Assembly (NCBI GenBank): GCA_035478375.1
Contig: DATIJQ010000041.1
Location: forward strand, 1-10,919
Length of the DNA stretch: 10,919 nucleotides
Source: DASTDY01 sp035478375
Lineage (GTDB): Bacteria; Patescibacteriota; Saccharimonadia; Saccharimonadales; EFPC-124
Direction of reading: 5' to 3'
The notes beneath the pieces are model-generated. The model ran no database searches and was not told where the DNA came from. It saw only the letters and a program-made list of their open reading frames with translations. The translations under genes and the position numbers were made by a program. Positions 1-6,826 of this stretch are shown in pieces; position 1 is the first letter of the stretch, and each line of letters opens with the position of its first letter.

Positions 1-1824
1 TAGCATTAGCAACACTGGCGTGCCGTCGCCGGCCGAATTACCAATAACTACTTTAAGACCAGCGGTATCGACGCGTAACATCGAACTCGTGGCGGCATTT
101 TGCACTTGGAACGCAGTACTGGAGTCTGTGCGATTTACAAATGTCGTTGCACCAGTTGTATTATTTATAGTGAGGTTTTGGTGGAAACCATCGGCGTCTT
201 GCACCACAAACGAACCGCCTTGCACGACCACTGACCCGCCAGATTGGAAGTTACCTAAAGATGTCGTCAGACCCGTGGCACTTGTAGATACCACCGGGCT
301 GCCGCCAAACCGCAAACTTCGCCCGTTAGACAGGTTAATGTCGCCCGCTGCAATGTCCAACTTGTATGCTGCCGTTGCCTTACCAATTGCAATGCGTCCA
401 TTGTTGGTGTCGACGTTAAATACTGTTGTTGTACCTGCCGCGTTTTGAATTTGGAATGCTGTTGTAGAATCGCTTGTATTTTGGAACAGCGCTTGCCCGG
501 TGTTACTTAAGCTGAACATTGCGCCGCTCACAGTGCCACCACCACCGCCACTCGACGTGTAGTTAACGTACATGCTGTACTGTTCATCTGTTAAAAAGCA
601 TGGCCCCGAACCAAATGGGTCGGGCATAACGCCAAACGCTTTGCCATAAAAACACGAAGCTTTTAAGGCGCCGTTATATGGCCGCGAGACCGCCGGATCG
701 TCTGTATTAAACGCAATCCAGTATGTGGCATTTGGCGTTAAAGCAATCGACGGAATACTAATTGTATTGACCGCATTTGGCGTTAGCGTTACAGAATTGC
801 TAACTGCTAACTGATTTGCCGGCCGGTTTGGTACGTCGCCGTCATCGTCATACAGACCAACCTGAATGTGTTTACCTGGCGTGCCGCCTGTCAAAAACAC
901 ACTAATAGAATTAGCTGTCCCACCAATTGCGCCCATGGTAGCTTTTGTGGCAATAAGCGTGCCGTTAATGCCGGCGCCGCTTTCGATCGTGCCCTGAGTT
1001 GTTAAACCAAGCGTTGCTGCCGAGCCTGCCGTGACTTGCGCTAGATTCAAACTGCTTGTTGCTGGGTTTATGGCCAGCGCCGTGCCACCTGTCTCTATAA
1101 CCGAAGTTTTAAGCACGCCAACCTGGCCAACACCCGAAACGTTAAAGTTACCACCCTGTTGCGTACCCGGGGCGGTGGTTTGCAGTTGCACGGCTGATGC
1201 GCCATTGCCTAAAGTATTGGTAACGTTCGAAACGTTGGTAACGTTTGTTACGTTTTGTTGTTCGCCCACATTTACAAACGATTGCCCATTGTAATAGGCT
1301 AACTGATTTGAATTTTTATCGTAATATAGCTGGCCGGCTGTGGCAGTGCCGGGTTGATTAGTTGGTGTAAGGACTATCGAATTGGCGACTTGCAATTGGC
1401 CATTTACCTTTAAGCTCGTGGCACTATTGTTTGCTGCTGGCACCGCCAAGCCAAGTTTGTTGAGTGATAACTGGATGTTGCCAAAATCACCCACCTGCGT
1501 TTGAGGCGATTTGTTGGCTTGACTTATCAAAAAAATCACTCCGCCAATAAGTAGTAGCAAGCCGGCAGCGCCAATGGCTAACCATCGTTTTTGTATGCGC
1601 GCTTTTGGTTTGACAATGGCGTTTGTTTGTATGCCAGCTGGCATGACAGGTGTAGCGAACGGTGTTTGGAGCGAACTAATTGTACTCGTTGGAGCGCTCT
1701 CAGCAATGGCGGCAACATTATTTGTTGGAATCGCCGAATTTACTGGGTTTGGTGGCGACGCAGCCGCGTTTTGCGGTTGCTCTGCACCACCCAGCACTAC
1801 GTCAAACGAGCGCTCGTTTTGCAT
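1..1824 (-). CDS. Large membrane-anchored repeat-containing surface protein (C-terminus beyond window)
   Basis: An open frame of 608 codons starts at ATG 1824-1822 and has no stop before the window edge. A GAGGTG ribosome-binding site lies 13 bases upstream. In order: a polar Pro/Ala/Asn-rich N-terminal segment (residues 1-78), basic residues, one hydrophobic segment (about 81-100, WLAIGAAGLLLLIGG core), then a long Thr/Asn/Gly-rich outer part. That part contains an NVTNVTNV-type run (191-203), a beta-sandwich-like module (about 300-395, with VGLYDDDGD and YWIAFNTDD), a Gly5 linker (426-430), and two copies of a repeat of about 29 residues (452-481 and 567-595) of pattern DSxTAFQxQNAA...VDT...IG. 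Such repeats are common in tail-fibre-like and CPR surface proteins. The likely role is surface adhesion or host contact, by inference. It probably shares a transcript with the 275-residue gene 82 bases upstream. Confidence 0.88.
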   Translation of the reverse strand, partial: MQNERSFDVVLGGAEQPQNAAASPPNPVNSAIPTNNVAAIAESAPTSTISSLQTPFATPVMPAGIQTNAIVKPKARIQKRWLAIGAAGLLLLIGGVIFLISQANKSPQTQVGDFGNIQLSLNKLGLAVPAANNSATSLKVNGQLQVANSIVLTPTNQPGTATAGQLYYDKNSNQLAYYNGQSFVNVGEQQNVTNVTNVSNVTNTLGNGASAVQLQTTAPGTQQGGNFNVSGVGQVGVLKTSVIETGGTALAINPATSSLNLAQVTAGSAATLGLTTQGTIESGAGINGTLIATKATMGAIGGTANSISVFLTGGTPGKHIQVGLYDDDGDVPNRPANQLAVSNSVTLTPNAVNTISIPSIALTPNATYWIAFNTDDPAVSRPYNGALKASCFYGKAFGVMPDPFGSGPCFLTDEQYSMYVNYTSSGGGGGTVSGAMFSLSNTGQALFQNTSDSTTAFQIQNAAGTTTVFNVDTNNGRIAIGKATAAYKLDIAAGDINLSNGRSLRFGGSPVVSTSATGLTTSLGNFQSGGSVVVQGGSFVVQDADGFHQNLTINNTTGATTFVNRTDSSTAFQVQNAATSSMLRVDTAGLKVVIGNSAGDGTPVLLML

Positions 1825-1864
1825 TTAGTTTTTGTTTCACCTCAATTTTGTTTTAATTCTAACG

Positions 1865-1892
1865 CTTTTTTGCAAAGAGTGCAACAAAAAAG
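1865..1892. other. Intergenic hairpin between the two surface-protein genes
   Basis: CTTTTTTGCA and TGCAACAAAAAAG form a stem with one bulged C around a five-base AAGAG loop. It sits in the 82-base gap between the stop of the 275-residue gene and the start of the large surface gene. No T-run follows on the minus strand, so it is a poor intrinsic terminator. It may be a processing or mRNA-stability element, or a partial terminator that lowers expression of the second gene. Confidence 0.35.
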
Positions 1893-1906
1893 TTATGGTT
1901 TTTACA

Positions 1907-2734
1907 TCAAACAATCAAAATTATGTAACCAGCCACTAACGTCACACCCAAAACGCCAATTACTATCGCCCCTACCTGGTACAAACTTTTGCGAATGTCA
2001 GTACTCGCCAACGGGTTCCGCCCTAGCGAAATCATTGCTGAGCGCACCGATCCATAAATAAGCACACCTATTCCAATAAAACTGGCCAATAGCAATACGC
2101 CACACAGCGCAATCCGTATGAGTGACACCTGCCGCCCGGCAATATTATTTGCCAAGCCTTGAATAAACGACGGCAAAAAACTACTACTCTGCGCCTGATA
2201 ATATGCCACGCCAATCTGCAGCGACACAAAACCAACGTGTACCGTATGCTGACCGCCCTTACTGTCGGTTACCGTTTGGGTTTGGCTTTTAGAAAGATCC
2301 AGGTTTGCCTGCGCAGTGCCAACGATTTGCCCATCGCTGCTGGCTTTCATTCCAACCCCGGCAATTGGCGAAATGGCAATTTTATCGCCGGTGTTTATTG
2401 TGCCATTCAAATCTGTTACGAGTGCGTTTGTAGCACCGCTTAAAACCACCTGCGCCTGCTTGTTGTTGGCAGAAATTACTACCAATGGGTCCTGATCGAC
2501 AATACCAATTAAACGATCGGCAGAATCTGTTGTGGCCAGCTGCACGATTTGTGGATTGTCGGTCTTAACACTTACCAAGGCGCCAGCAACAATCTCACCG
2601 TTACTGTTGTCGCCCTGAAAGCCCTGAGCAATGGCGCTATTACCCTGCGCGCTGGCCGGCGCGCATCCACAAAAAATTATCGCCAAAAAAGCGACCACTA
2701 TAAAACTAAAATGCTGTTTGCGTGCAATGCCCAC
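1907..2734 (-). CDS. Secreted membrane protein with beta-rich outer domain and C-terminal two-helix hairpin
   Basis: The product has 275 residues and starts at GTG 2734. An in-frame TAA lies directly before it, so no earlier start is possible. Residues 1-29 look like a signal peptide (basic start, hydrophobic core 10-22, ASA cleavage site at about 27-29). Residues 30-200 are beta-rich and include TGDKIAISPIAGVGMKAS (115-132) and QIVGTAQ (136-142), a pattern also met in tail-fibre-like and CPR surface proteins. Two hydrophobic segments follow (about 205-228 and 252-275), joined by a polar loop with SLGRNPLA (236-243). The hairpin resembles ATP synthase subunit c (GxG in the first helix, RNP loop) but lacks an acidic residue in the second helix. 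No family is firmly recognised. It is probably the first gene of a unit with the surface protein downstream and may help display or assemble it. Confidence 0.85.
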   Translation of the reverse strand: MGIARKQHFSFIVVAFLAIIFCGCAPASAQGNSAIAQGFQGDNSNGEIVAGALVSVKTDNPQIVQLATTDSADRLIGIVDQDPLVVISANNKQAQVVLSGATNALVTDLNGTINTGDKIAISPIAGVGMKASSDGQIVGTAQANLDLSKSQTQTVTDSKGGQHTVHVGFVSLQIGVAYYQAQSSSFLPSFIQGLANNIAGRQVSLIRIALCGVLLLASFIGIGVLIYGSVRSAMISLGRNPLASTDIRKSLYQVGAIVIGVLGVTLVAGYIILIV

Positions 2735-2741
2735 TTATAGA

Positions 2742-2770
2742 AGCATAGCATGAGCGGTTTGGCGCAAAAA
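2742..2770 (-). promoter_or_regulatory. Possible promoter giving a leaderless message for the 275-residue gene
   Basis: On the minus strand a TATGCT -10 box (2742-2747) ends seven bases before the GTG start, and no ribosome-binding site is visible between them. Transcription would therefore begin at or next to the start codon. The candidate -35 (TTTTTG, 2765-2770, 17-base spacing) is weak, so the call rests mainly on the -10 position and the missing Shine-Dalgarno. Confidence 0.35.
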
Positions 2771-2826
2771 GGGCGTGGGGCATAAAACTCGGTTTTACAC
2801 CTTAATTACACTGCCGATTCGATCAG

Positions 2827-2988
2827 CTAGTGGCCAACGGTCAACTCGCCGTCAAATATTTGCCGCAGGCTGTGAACGACTTTTTTACCCGCGGCGCTTT
2901 GCCGCTCAGCATCGTTAATTGTCAGAAATACTCCTGATGTAGAGTGAGCCTGTCGCCTCGTGTGATGGGCTCCCTTGCTATTGACGTT
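2827..2988 (-). pseudogene. Possible decayed ORF remnant in the 2741-3040 gap
   Basis: This 300-base gap holds no intact gene. On the minus strand a 53-codon frame without a start codon runs from just after a TGA (2989-2991) to a TAG (2827-2829). Its second half reads like protein (SGVFLTINDAERQSAAGKKV, then a stretch ending in FDGELTVGH), with alternating hydrophobic and helical character. It could be the surviving C-terminus of a lost gene, but the frame is short and may be chance. No family was recognised. Confidence 0.2.
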
Positions 2989-3037
2989 TCATAACGGCAA
3001 TGGCTGAATAAGTGAGTCCGATCGTCGAGAGAGGGAG
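2981..3037 (+). promoter_or_regulatory. Promoter and ribosome-binding site for the tandem paralogue unit
   Basis: A TTGACG -35 box (2981-2986) lies 18 bases before a weak TGAATA -10 box (3005-3010). A strong GAGGGAG ribosome-binding site (3031-3037) precedes the ATG at 3041. The -35 is close to consensus while the -10 and spacing are only fair. Confidence 0.45.
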
Positions 3038-3040
3038 ACA

Positions 3041-3664
3041 ATGACAAAATCGCGGGCAATCCGCATGCCCACTGACCTTGCTGCGATCGCCCTTAGGCTG
3101 CTATTCCAGCGGCTGACCGAACAAATCGCGTATGGGGCAGACGCCGACAACCTTTCGGAGTTGCTAGCGCTCAAGGACCGTACAGACAAAATTCTTGGCA
3201 AAATGACAAACGCCAACCCCGATTTGTTGGACAAAACACTGCCGCAACCTTACGTGCACGACGAAGCGTTTCATACCGCACGTGTCCGGCAGAGGCTTGA
3301 CGAGTATCTGGCGGCAAACGCCGAAATGGATGCCACTGATTCGACTTCCTGGTTGGACGCGTCGGCGACAGTACTGCGGCATGCTGTACCGCGTATGCCT
3401 AAGATTGATGAATCATTTAGCGTGTTCGAAATGATCGACGTCATGTCTAGCCATATTGTGCCAGAAGAAAACAGATTTTTGCTACTGCATGAGGTTTTGG
3501 AAATATCCGAGCGGGAGATCCCACCGACACTCCTTGTCTCCAGACCATTAGAAGAATGGTTTGCGCGTGCAAAAACGCTCTACCAGCTAATCGCGTTCAT
3601 TATTTCGCTGGCAGTTGCCGACCGCTTCACTCAGGTTGGACCCGACACGGCTGGAGAAAAATAA
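3041..3664 (+). CDS. Helical protein of unknown function, first of two tandem paralogues
   Basis: The product has 207 residues. It starts at an ATG three bases after a GAGGGAG site. The family is not recognised. It has no signal peptide and is probably cytoplasmic, although the segment near 182-195 (LYQLIAFIISLAVADRF) is quite hydrophobic. Predicted character is mostly helical, with many Leu/Ala/Glu/Arg residues. Its ends align with the next protein: N-terminal MPTDLAAIALRLL and NLSELLALK match VPVDLAALGLQVL and NRSELLQLR, and C-terminal ARAKTLYQL...ADRFT matches AHARTYGDL...IDRIT. The middle has diverged. The two are one base apart and surely co-transcribed, which suggests an old tandem duplication and perhaps a heteromeric complex. 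There is no cysteine and no obvious catalytic motif. The reading frame is sound; the function is unknown. Confidence 0.82.
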   Translation: MTKSRAIRMPTDLAAIALRLLFQRLTEQIAYGADADNLSELLALKDRTDKILGKMTNANPDLLDKTLPQPYVHDEAFHTARVRQRLDEYLAANAEMDATDSTSWLDASATVLRHAVPRMPKIDESFSVFEMIDVMSSHIVPEENRFLLLHEVLEISEREIPPTLLVSRPLEEWFARAKTLYQLIAFIISLAVADRFTQVGPDTAGEK

Positions 3665-3665
3665 A

Positions 3666-4262
3666 ATGGGCGCAAAGACAACAAAGGTGCCGGTTGACCT
3701 AGCGGCCCTCGGTTTACAGGTGTTGATTGAGCAAATTGACACTGACCTTGCGGCTATGCCCGATGCACCCAACCGTAGCGAGTTGCTACAGCTCCGTGAG
3801 ACGGCCGTGGCCGAGTTGGCGCGCGTGTCGCAAAAAATGTCGGCACCGGTGCAGGCGAGCTCAGTCCAGGCAGTACTAAACCCAGACAACACGCCCTCTG
3901 TCGCGCAGGTAATGCACGCCCTCGCACGGTTCCGCGGTGCAGTTTGCGCTTCGATAAAGGCTAGTCGCGGTCGATGGCCAAAATTGCAAGGTGAAGATGC
4001 GTTCAGGCGACTCGTGGACAGTTCCCAGTCCAACGACGGAACGGTGGACAACGCTGTTTTGCGCGAGCTGCTGCTGCAAATTATTGCAGCGGTCAAAAGT
4101 TCGTCGACACACGACCAGTTGACAATGCTCTGCGAGCTCGATTGGCTCTCGCATGAGATCAAATTACATCCTCATCTGGCAAAATCATTCGCTCATGCCA
4201 GGACCTATGGCGATCTGTTGTTGCTGCTCGAGGTGTCTGCGATCATTGACAGAATAACGTGA
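3666..4262 (+). CDS. Helical protein of unknown function, second of two tandem paralogues
   Basis: The product has 198 residues. The ATG at 3666 was chosen because a GGAG site (3653-3656) sits nine bases before it and because the N-terminus then aligns with that of the first paralogue. An in-frame ATG at 3615 would add 17 residues overlapping the upstream gene and is less likely. The stop of the first gene and this start are separated by a single base (TAAAATG), so translation is probably coupled. Features shared with the paralogue are the N-terminal DLAA and SELL-L[KR] motifs and a C-terminal helix ending in DRxT. It is predicted helical and cytoplasmic. It ends in TGA, followed 25 bases later by a terminator. 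The family is not recognised. Confidence 0.82.
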   Translation: MGAKTTKVPVDLAALGLQVLIEQIDTDLAAMPDAPNRSELLQLRETAVAELARVSQKMSAPVQASSVQAVLNPDNTPSVAQVMHALARFRGAVCASIKASRGRWPKLQGEDAFRRLVDSSQSNDGTVDNAVLRELLLQIIAAVKSSSTHDQLTMLCELDWLSHEIKLHPHLAKSFAHARTYGDLLLLLEVSAIIDRIT

Positions 4263-4287
4263 GCTGCCGCTGACGGCAACGACAACC

Positions 4288-4325
4288 ACAGGCCATACGT
4301 GCACGCGCGTCCCTGGCCTGTTTTT
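4288..4325 (+). terminator. Intrinsic terminator of the paralogue unit
   Basis: ACAGGCCA (4288-4295) and TGGCCTGT (4314-4321) form a perfect 8-bp stem with an 18-base loop, followed at once by a run of five T. It begins 25 bases after the TGA of the second paralogue and reads in the right direction for that unit. Confidence 0.75.
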
Positions 4326-4346
4326 AAAGTCTTAAATTATGAATGC

Positions 4347-4374
4347 GGCCCGCCGTGCTTGCACACGACGGGCC
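4347..4374. terminator. GC-rich hairpin between convergent genes
   Basis: GGCCCGCCGTG (4347-4357) pairs with CACGACGGGCC (4364-4374) with one mismatch and a six-base loop. It lies 38 bases past the stop of the minus-strand 169-residue gene and just beyond the plus-strand terminator, so it probably ends minus-strand transcription. Its T-tract is poor on both strands. Confidence 0.5.
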
Positions 4375-4412
4375 TTGTTAGTGGCATTCAGTCTGTTGGG
4401 GGTTTGCGGTGA

Positions 4413-4922
4413 TTACCAGGGGTTCGTGGTGTCCGGGCAGACGGTCGTTTCGGTGCCCGGCTTGATGGCCTGACGCCCGTAAACGAGTGCGTGGATCCTC
4501 CAGAACGCCCAGCTTTCGTGCGTTGCCGTCGGCTCACCCGGGAATGGCGGCGAAATCTGGCCGATCCACGTCGTGTACAACATGTACCCGTCGGCCACGG
4601 CCCTGAAGACCATGGTTACCCAGTTGCATTCCGACGGCTCGCGGTCCTTGGCGAACTTGGTGTAGACTTCGCGGTTTTCGCGGACCGCGTACACGATCTC
4701 GTCGCCGTCCCCGACTTCGACGAGGTCAGTGAAGCCAATGACCTTGCCAAAGTCATGTTCTTTCGTTACATCGGGCCCTACCAGCTCGATTTGCGGCAGG
4801 GCTTCTTTGATGAGTTCCAGCAGCCCCGGGTTCTCGCGCAACTGCGTGGCAGCGCGCGATGCTTCGAGGTCGACGTAGACCTCGCAGTAGTTCGCGCTGG
4901 TACCAACAAACGTTCTTCCCAT
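4413..4922 (-). CDS. Solitary 169-residue protein, possibly a BECR-type RNase-fold protein
   Basis: The start is ATG 4922, with AGGAAGG five bases upstream; an in-frame TTG at 4949 has no such support. There is no signal peptide or membrane helix. Conserved-looking blocks in order: KEHDFGKVIGF (54-64, one histidine), DEIVYAVRENREVYTKF (74-90), VTMVFR (102-107), YMLYTTWIG (113-121), PPFPGEP (125-131) and FWRIHALVYG (140-149). The order His, then a DEIVYA-R strand, then a strand with T-W-IG recalls the barnase/EndoU/colicin/RelE (BECR) ribonuclease fold and a group of small CPR proteins I believe have this architecture. That link is from memory and is inference. It has its own extended -10 promoter and GC-rich hairpins on both sides, so it is an independent cassette. 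No antitoxin-like partner is adjacent. Confidence 0.8.
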   Translation of the reverse strand: MGRTFVGTSANYCEVYVDLEASRAATQLRENPGLLELIKEALPQIELVGPDVTKEHDFGKVIGFTDLVEVGDGDEIVYAVRENREVYTKFAKDREPSECNWVTMVFRAVADGYMLYTTWIGQISPPFPGEPTATHESWAFWRIHALVYGRQAIKPGTETTVCPDTTNPW

Positions 4923-4952
4923 GCTGACCTTCCTTGCTGAATGCCGCAAATT

Positions 4953-4961
4953 ATTATATCA
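4953..4961 (-). promoter_or_regulatory. Extended -10 promoter of the 169-residue gene
   Basis: On the minus strand the sequence reads TGATATAAT, a perfect TATAAT box (4953-4958) with the upstream TG of an extended -10 element. No -35 box is evident, as expected for this class. Transcription would start near 4946, giving a leader of about 24 bases that contains the AGGAAGG ribosome-binding site. Confidence 0.65.
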
Positions 4962-4972
4962 CAATAGTTGAT

Positions 4973-5006
4973 GGTGGCCGGATGTCGCAATGACCATCCG
5001 GCCACC
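4973..5006 (-). terminator. Strong hairpin after the 581-residue gene
   Basis: GGTGGCCGGATG (4973-4984) and CATCCGGCCACC (4995-5006) form a perfect 12-bp stem with a ten-base loop. It starts eight bases past the TAA of the 581-residue gene on the minus strand. No T-run follows, so it may protect the 3' end or act with a termination factor. It insulates that gene from the promoter at 4953. Confidence 0.6.
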
Positions 5007-5014
5007 TGCCCTAC

Positions 5015-6760
5015 TTAGCAGGGCGACCTGCCACCGTTGTCATTCCAAAAAAACCAGTTTTCGTTGCCGCCAACAGTAATAGTGGCGGAATAGCCGTCTT
5101 GGGCAGGTTTGTAATCCAGCGCCAGCTTTTGGCCGTCATGCAGGGTTGGTTGTTGCGTGCTTTCGATGATCAGGGAGGTTTTGCCTTCCTCTGTCTCGAC
5201 CGAAAACTGTGTTTCGTACTTGTAAACCTGATTGCCATTGGAACCGAGTTCGACTTCAATCCAACTGCTCGTTTTACCATTGCCCAAAATATCGATGGCA
5301 TCGTCACGACCCGCGCACTGGTTAATCCACTTGCCGACCAAAGCTTTGGCTTGGTTAACGACAGTAAACGCCGAATCGCCCTTGCCGTGCCCGGTGCGCA
5401 AGTACGTGCTGATGTTTTCGCCGATTTGGAACGATTCCGGGATGAGCTTGGGCAGCTTGGCGAACATACCTACAATCTCGGGCACGCTAATCTTTTTAAG
5501 CACACCCCCGTCAATGCCGGCCGGCACAAGGCACGCCTTAATGACTTCAGCCAGCTGTGCCGGAATATTGCCAGCTGCCATGCCCGGAATTTTGGTAAAA
5601 CCCGTGCCCATGCAGTCGGCTGCGTCAACAAGTTTGTCGACCTGCGATGCAACGCGCTCTTCGGGGAAGAACAGCGCCAGCACTGCCGTCAGGTAATCGC
5701 CGCCAACCGCCCACCAGGAGTTACTGGTTTGCAGCGGAATGCTGTCGATAAACGTGCCGTTTTTGTCGGTGACGTGGTCCGGGTCAATGGTGAACGTGCC
5801 GACATCCAGCCCCGATACAATAACGACCTTGCTGCCGCTCGGGCCTTCCATGTGTTCGGCGATTTTGTTCCGTATCGCGGTGGTCAGCTCGGATTCAGTG
5901 TTGCGGTCCGGCGCGATGCCGTTTTGCTGCGTCGTGCTTACCGCTACCGGGATTGCATTGGCGTCGCCAACCAACAACTTAACTGCGCTGCCTTGTTTTG
6001 CAACGCACGGCTTAACGCTGTCGTTGGGTTGCTGGAAGTTGACGGTAAAGTCGCTGTCGGGCGACTTTTCGCACGGCGCCAGCTTTTCTTCTGCGTCAAA
6101 ATGGCCGGTCAGATTGTTAAAAAACTGACCAAAAAAAGCCTTGGTGGCGCTGCCGGCGATCCCGATCAGCGTTGTGTCGCTGGCAAAATGCGTCTGCAAG
6201 TTATGCATGGTGCTGAGCGTGACGTCGCCGATTTTAGCCCAGGCGGCGCGGTATTCGCTGTAGTGTGGCGCGTCGGCCACCAGCGTGTTGCCATTTTCGA
6301 TACTGGTAGGTAGCGGCACCCAGCCTTGCATGGCGGTGTTGTACACCTCAATGCCGGCGTTGCAAATGCTCCGTCCTTGAGCAGCTGCAGCAGCGCCGGT
6401 TTTAGTGCAGTCAGCGTTTATGCCAACCAAATACGGCACTTTAAACAGCACTTGCGATTTGCCGGCGATGTTTTGACTCGGCGTGATGTCAATACTATCG
6501 CTAATCGGATCACTGAGTTGATCGAGCGGCGTTTTTGGGTGCGATTCACCAACTGCAAACGTAATAGTCGTGGCTTGGCTGGTGATGCCCGGCGCAATAC
6601 GCACGCCCACGCCATGGCCGTCATCCCAAACAGTACCGCCGTCCGCAGCAATAGTCGCTGTTGGTGGTGAGTTCAGCTGCCACCACGTTACACCACCACA
6701 AACGGCAAGCACAAACACAACGCACGCCGCGATCCACCGCGACCGCCTGCTTTTAAGCAC
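5015..6760 (-). CDS. Membrane-anchored extracellular protein with ZU5-like N-terminal module
   Basis: The product has 581 residues. It starts at GTG 6760, eight bases after a GAAGGG site. Basic residues (KSRRSR, 3-8) and one hydrophobic helix (about 9-27) form an N-terminal signal anchor, and the rest should lie outside the cell. Residues about 35-75 read ADGGTVWDDGHGVGVRIAPG then TTITF, and 163-174 contain DAPHYSEYRAAW. This matches the outline of a ZU5-type beta module (GGTV..., ipPGa, tIT, then HFSxY). The central part (about 185-470) is mixed, with scattered cysteines that could form disulfides. The last 100 residues begin with ALVGKWINQC and are beta-rich, like a small barrel or lipocalin-like domain, ending in Cys. 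It is a single-gene unit closed by the 4973-5006 hairpin. Surface or binding function is inferred; no catalytic motif was found. Confidence 0.85.
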   Translation of the reverse strand: MLKSRRSRWIAACVVFVLAVCGGVTWWQLNSPPTATIAADGGTVWDDGHGVGVRIAPGITSQATTITFAVGESHPKTPLDQLSDPISDSIDITPSQNIAGKSQVLFKVPYLVGINADCTKTGAAAAAQGRSICNAGIEVYNTAMQGWVPLPTSIENGNTLVADAPHYSEYRAAWAKIGDVTLSTMHNLQTHFASDTTLIGIAGSATKAFFGQFFNNLTGHFDAEEKLAPCEKSPDSDFTVNFQQPNDSVKPCVAKQGSAVKLLVGDANAIPVAVSTTQQNGIAPDRNTESELTTAIRNKIAEHMEGPSGSKVVIVSGLDVGTFTIDPDHVTDKNGTFIDSIPLQTSNSWWAVGGDYLTAVLALFFPEERVASQVDKLVDAADCMGTGFTKIPGMAAGNIPAQLAEVIKACLVPAGIDGGVLKKISVPEIVGMFAKLPKLIPESFQIGENISTYLRTGHGKGDSAFTVVNQAKALVGKWINQCAGRDDAIDILGNGKTSSWIEVELGSNGNQVYKYETQFSVETEEGKTSLIIESTQQPTLHDGQKLALDYKPAQDGYSATITVGGNENWFFWNDNGGRSPC

Positions 6761-6785
6761 GTCTGGAACCCTTCAACGTATAGGG

Positions 6786-6818
6786 ACAAAAAACAAAGCG
6801 CCGTGTGGGCGCATTGTT
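6786..6818 (-). terminator. Terminator upstream of the 581-residue gene (possible attenuator)
   Basis: On the minus strand AACAA-T-GCGCC and GGCGC-T-TTGTT form two 5-bp stems joined by one T-T mismatch around a CACAC loop, followed by a T-rich tail (TTGTTTTTTG). It is 100 bases past the stop of the NTF2-like gene and 26 bases before the GTG of the 581-residue gene. It is either the terminator of the former or, because a TATAAT box lies just upstream at 6827-6832, a leader attenuator of the latter. Confidence 0.65.
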
Positions 6819-6826
6819 CCTGGTTA

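Noticed and set aside
20..448. 142-residue plus-strand frame
   Set aside because: It is a shadow of the repeat-containing surface protein, whose minus-strand frame is open over 608 codons with matching repeats.
1591..2061. 156-residue plus-strand frame crossing two genes
   Set aside because: It spans the ends of two minus-strand genes and their gap, has no ribosome-binding site and gives an incoherent protein.
4491..4940. 149-residue plus-strand frame
   Set aside because: It is antisense to the 169-residue gene, which has an AGGAAGG site and an extended -10 promoter; the plus-strand start has neither.
5099..6313. 404-residue open frame on the plus strand
   Set aside because: It lies wholly antisense to the 581-residue gene, which has a ribosome-binding site, signal anchor and coherent protein composition; the plus-strand product is Arg/Ala/Val-rich without motifs.
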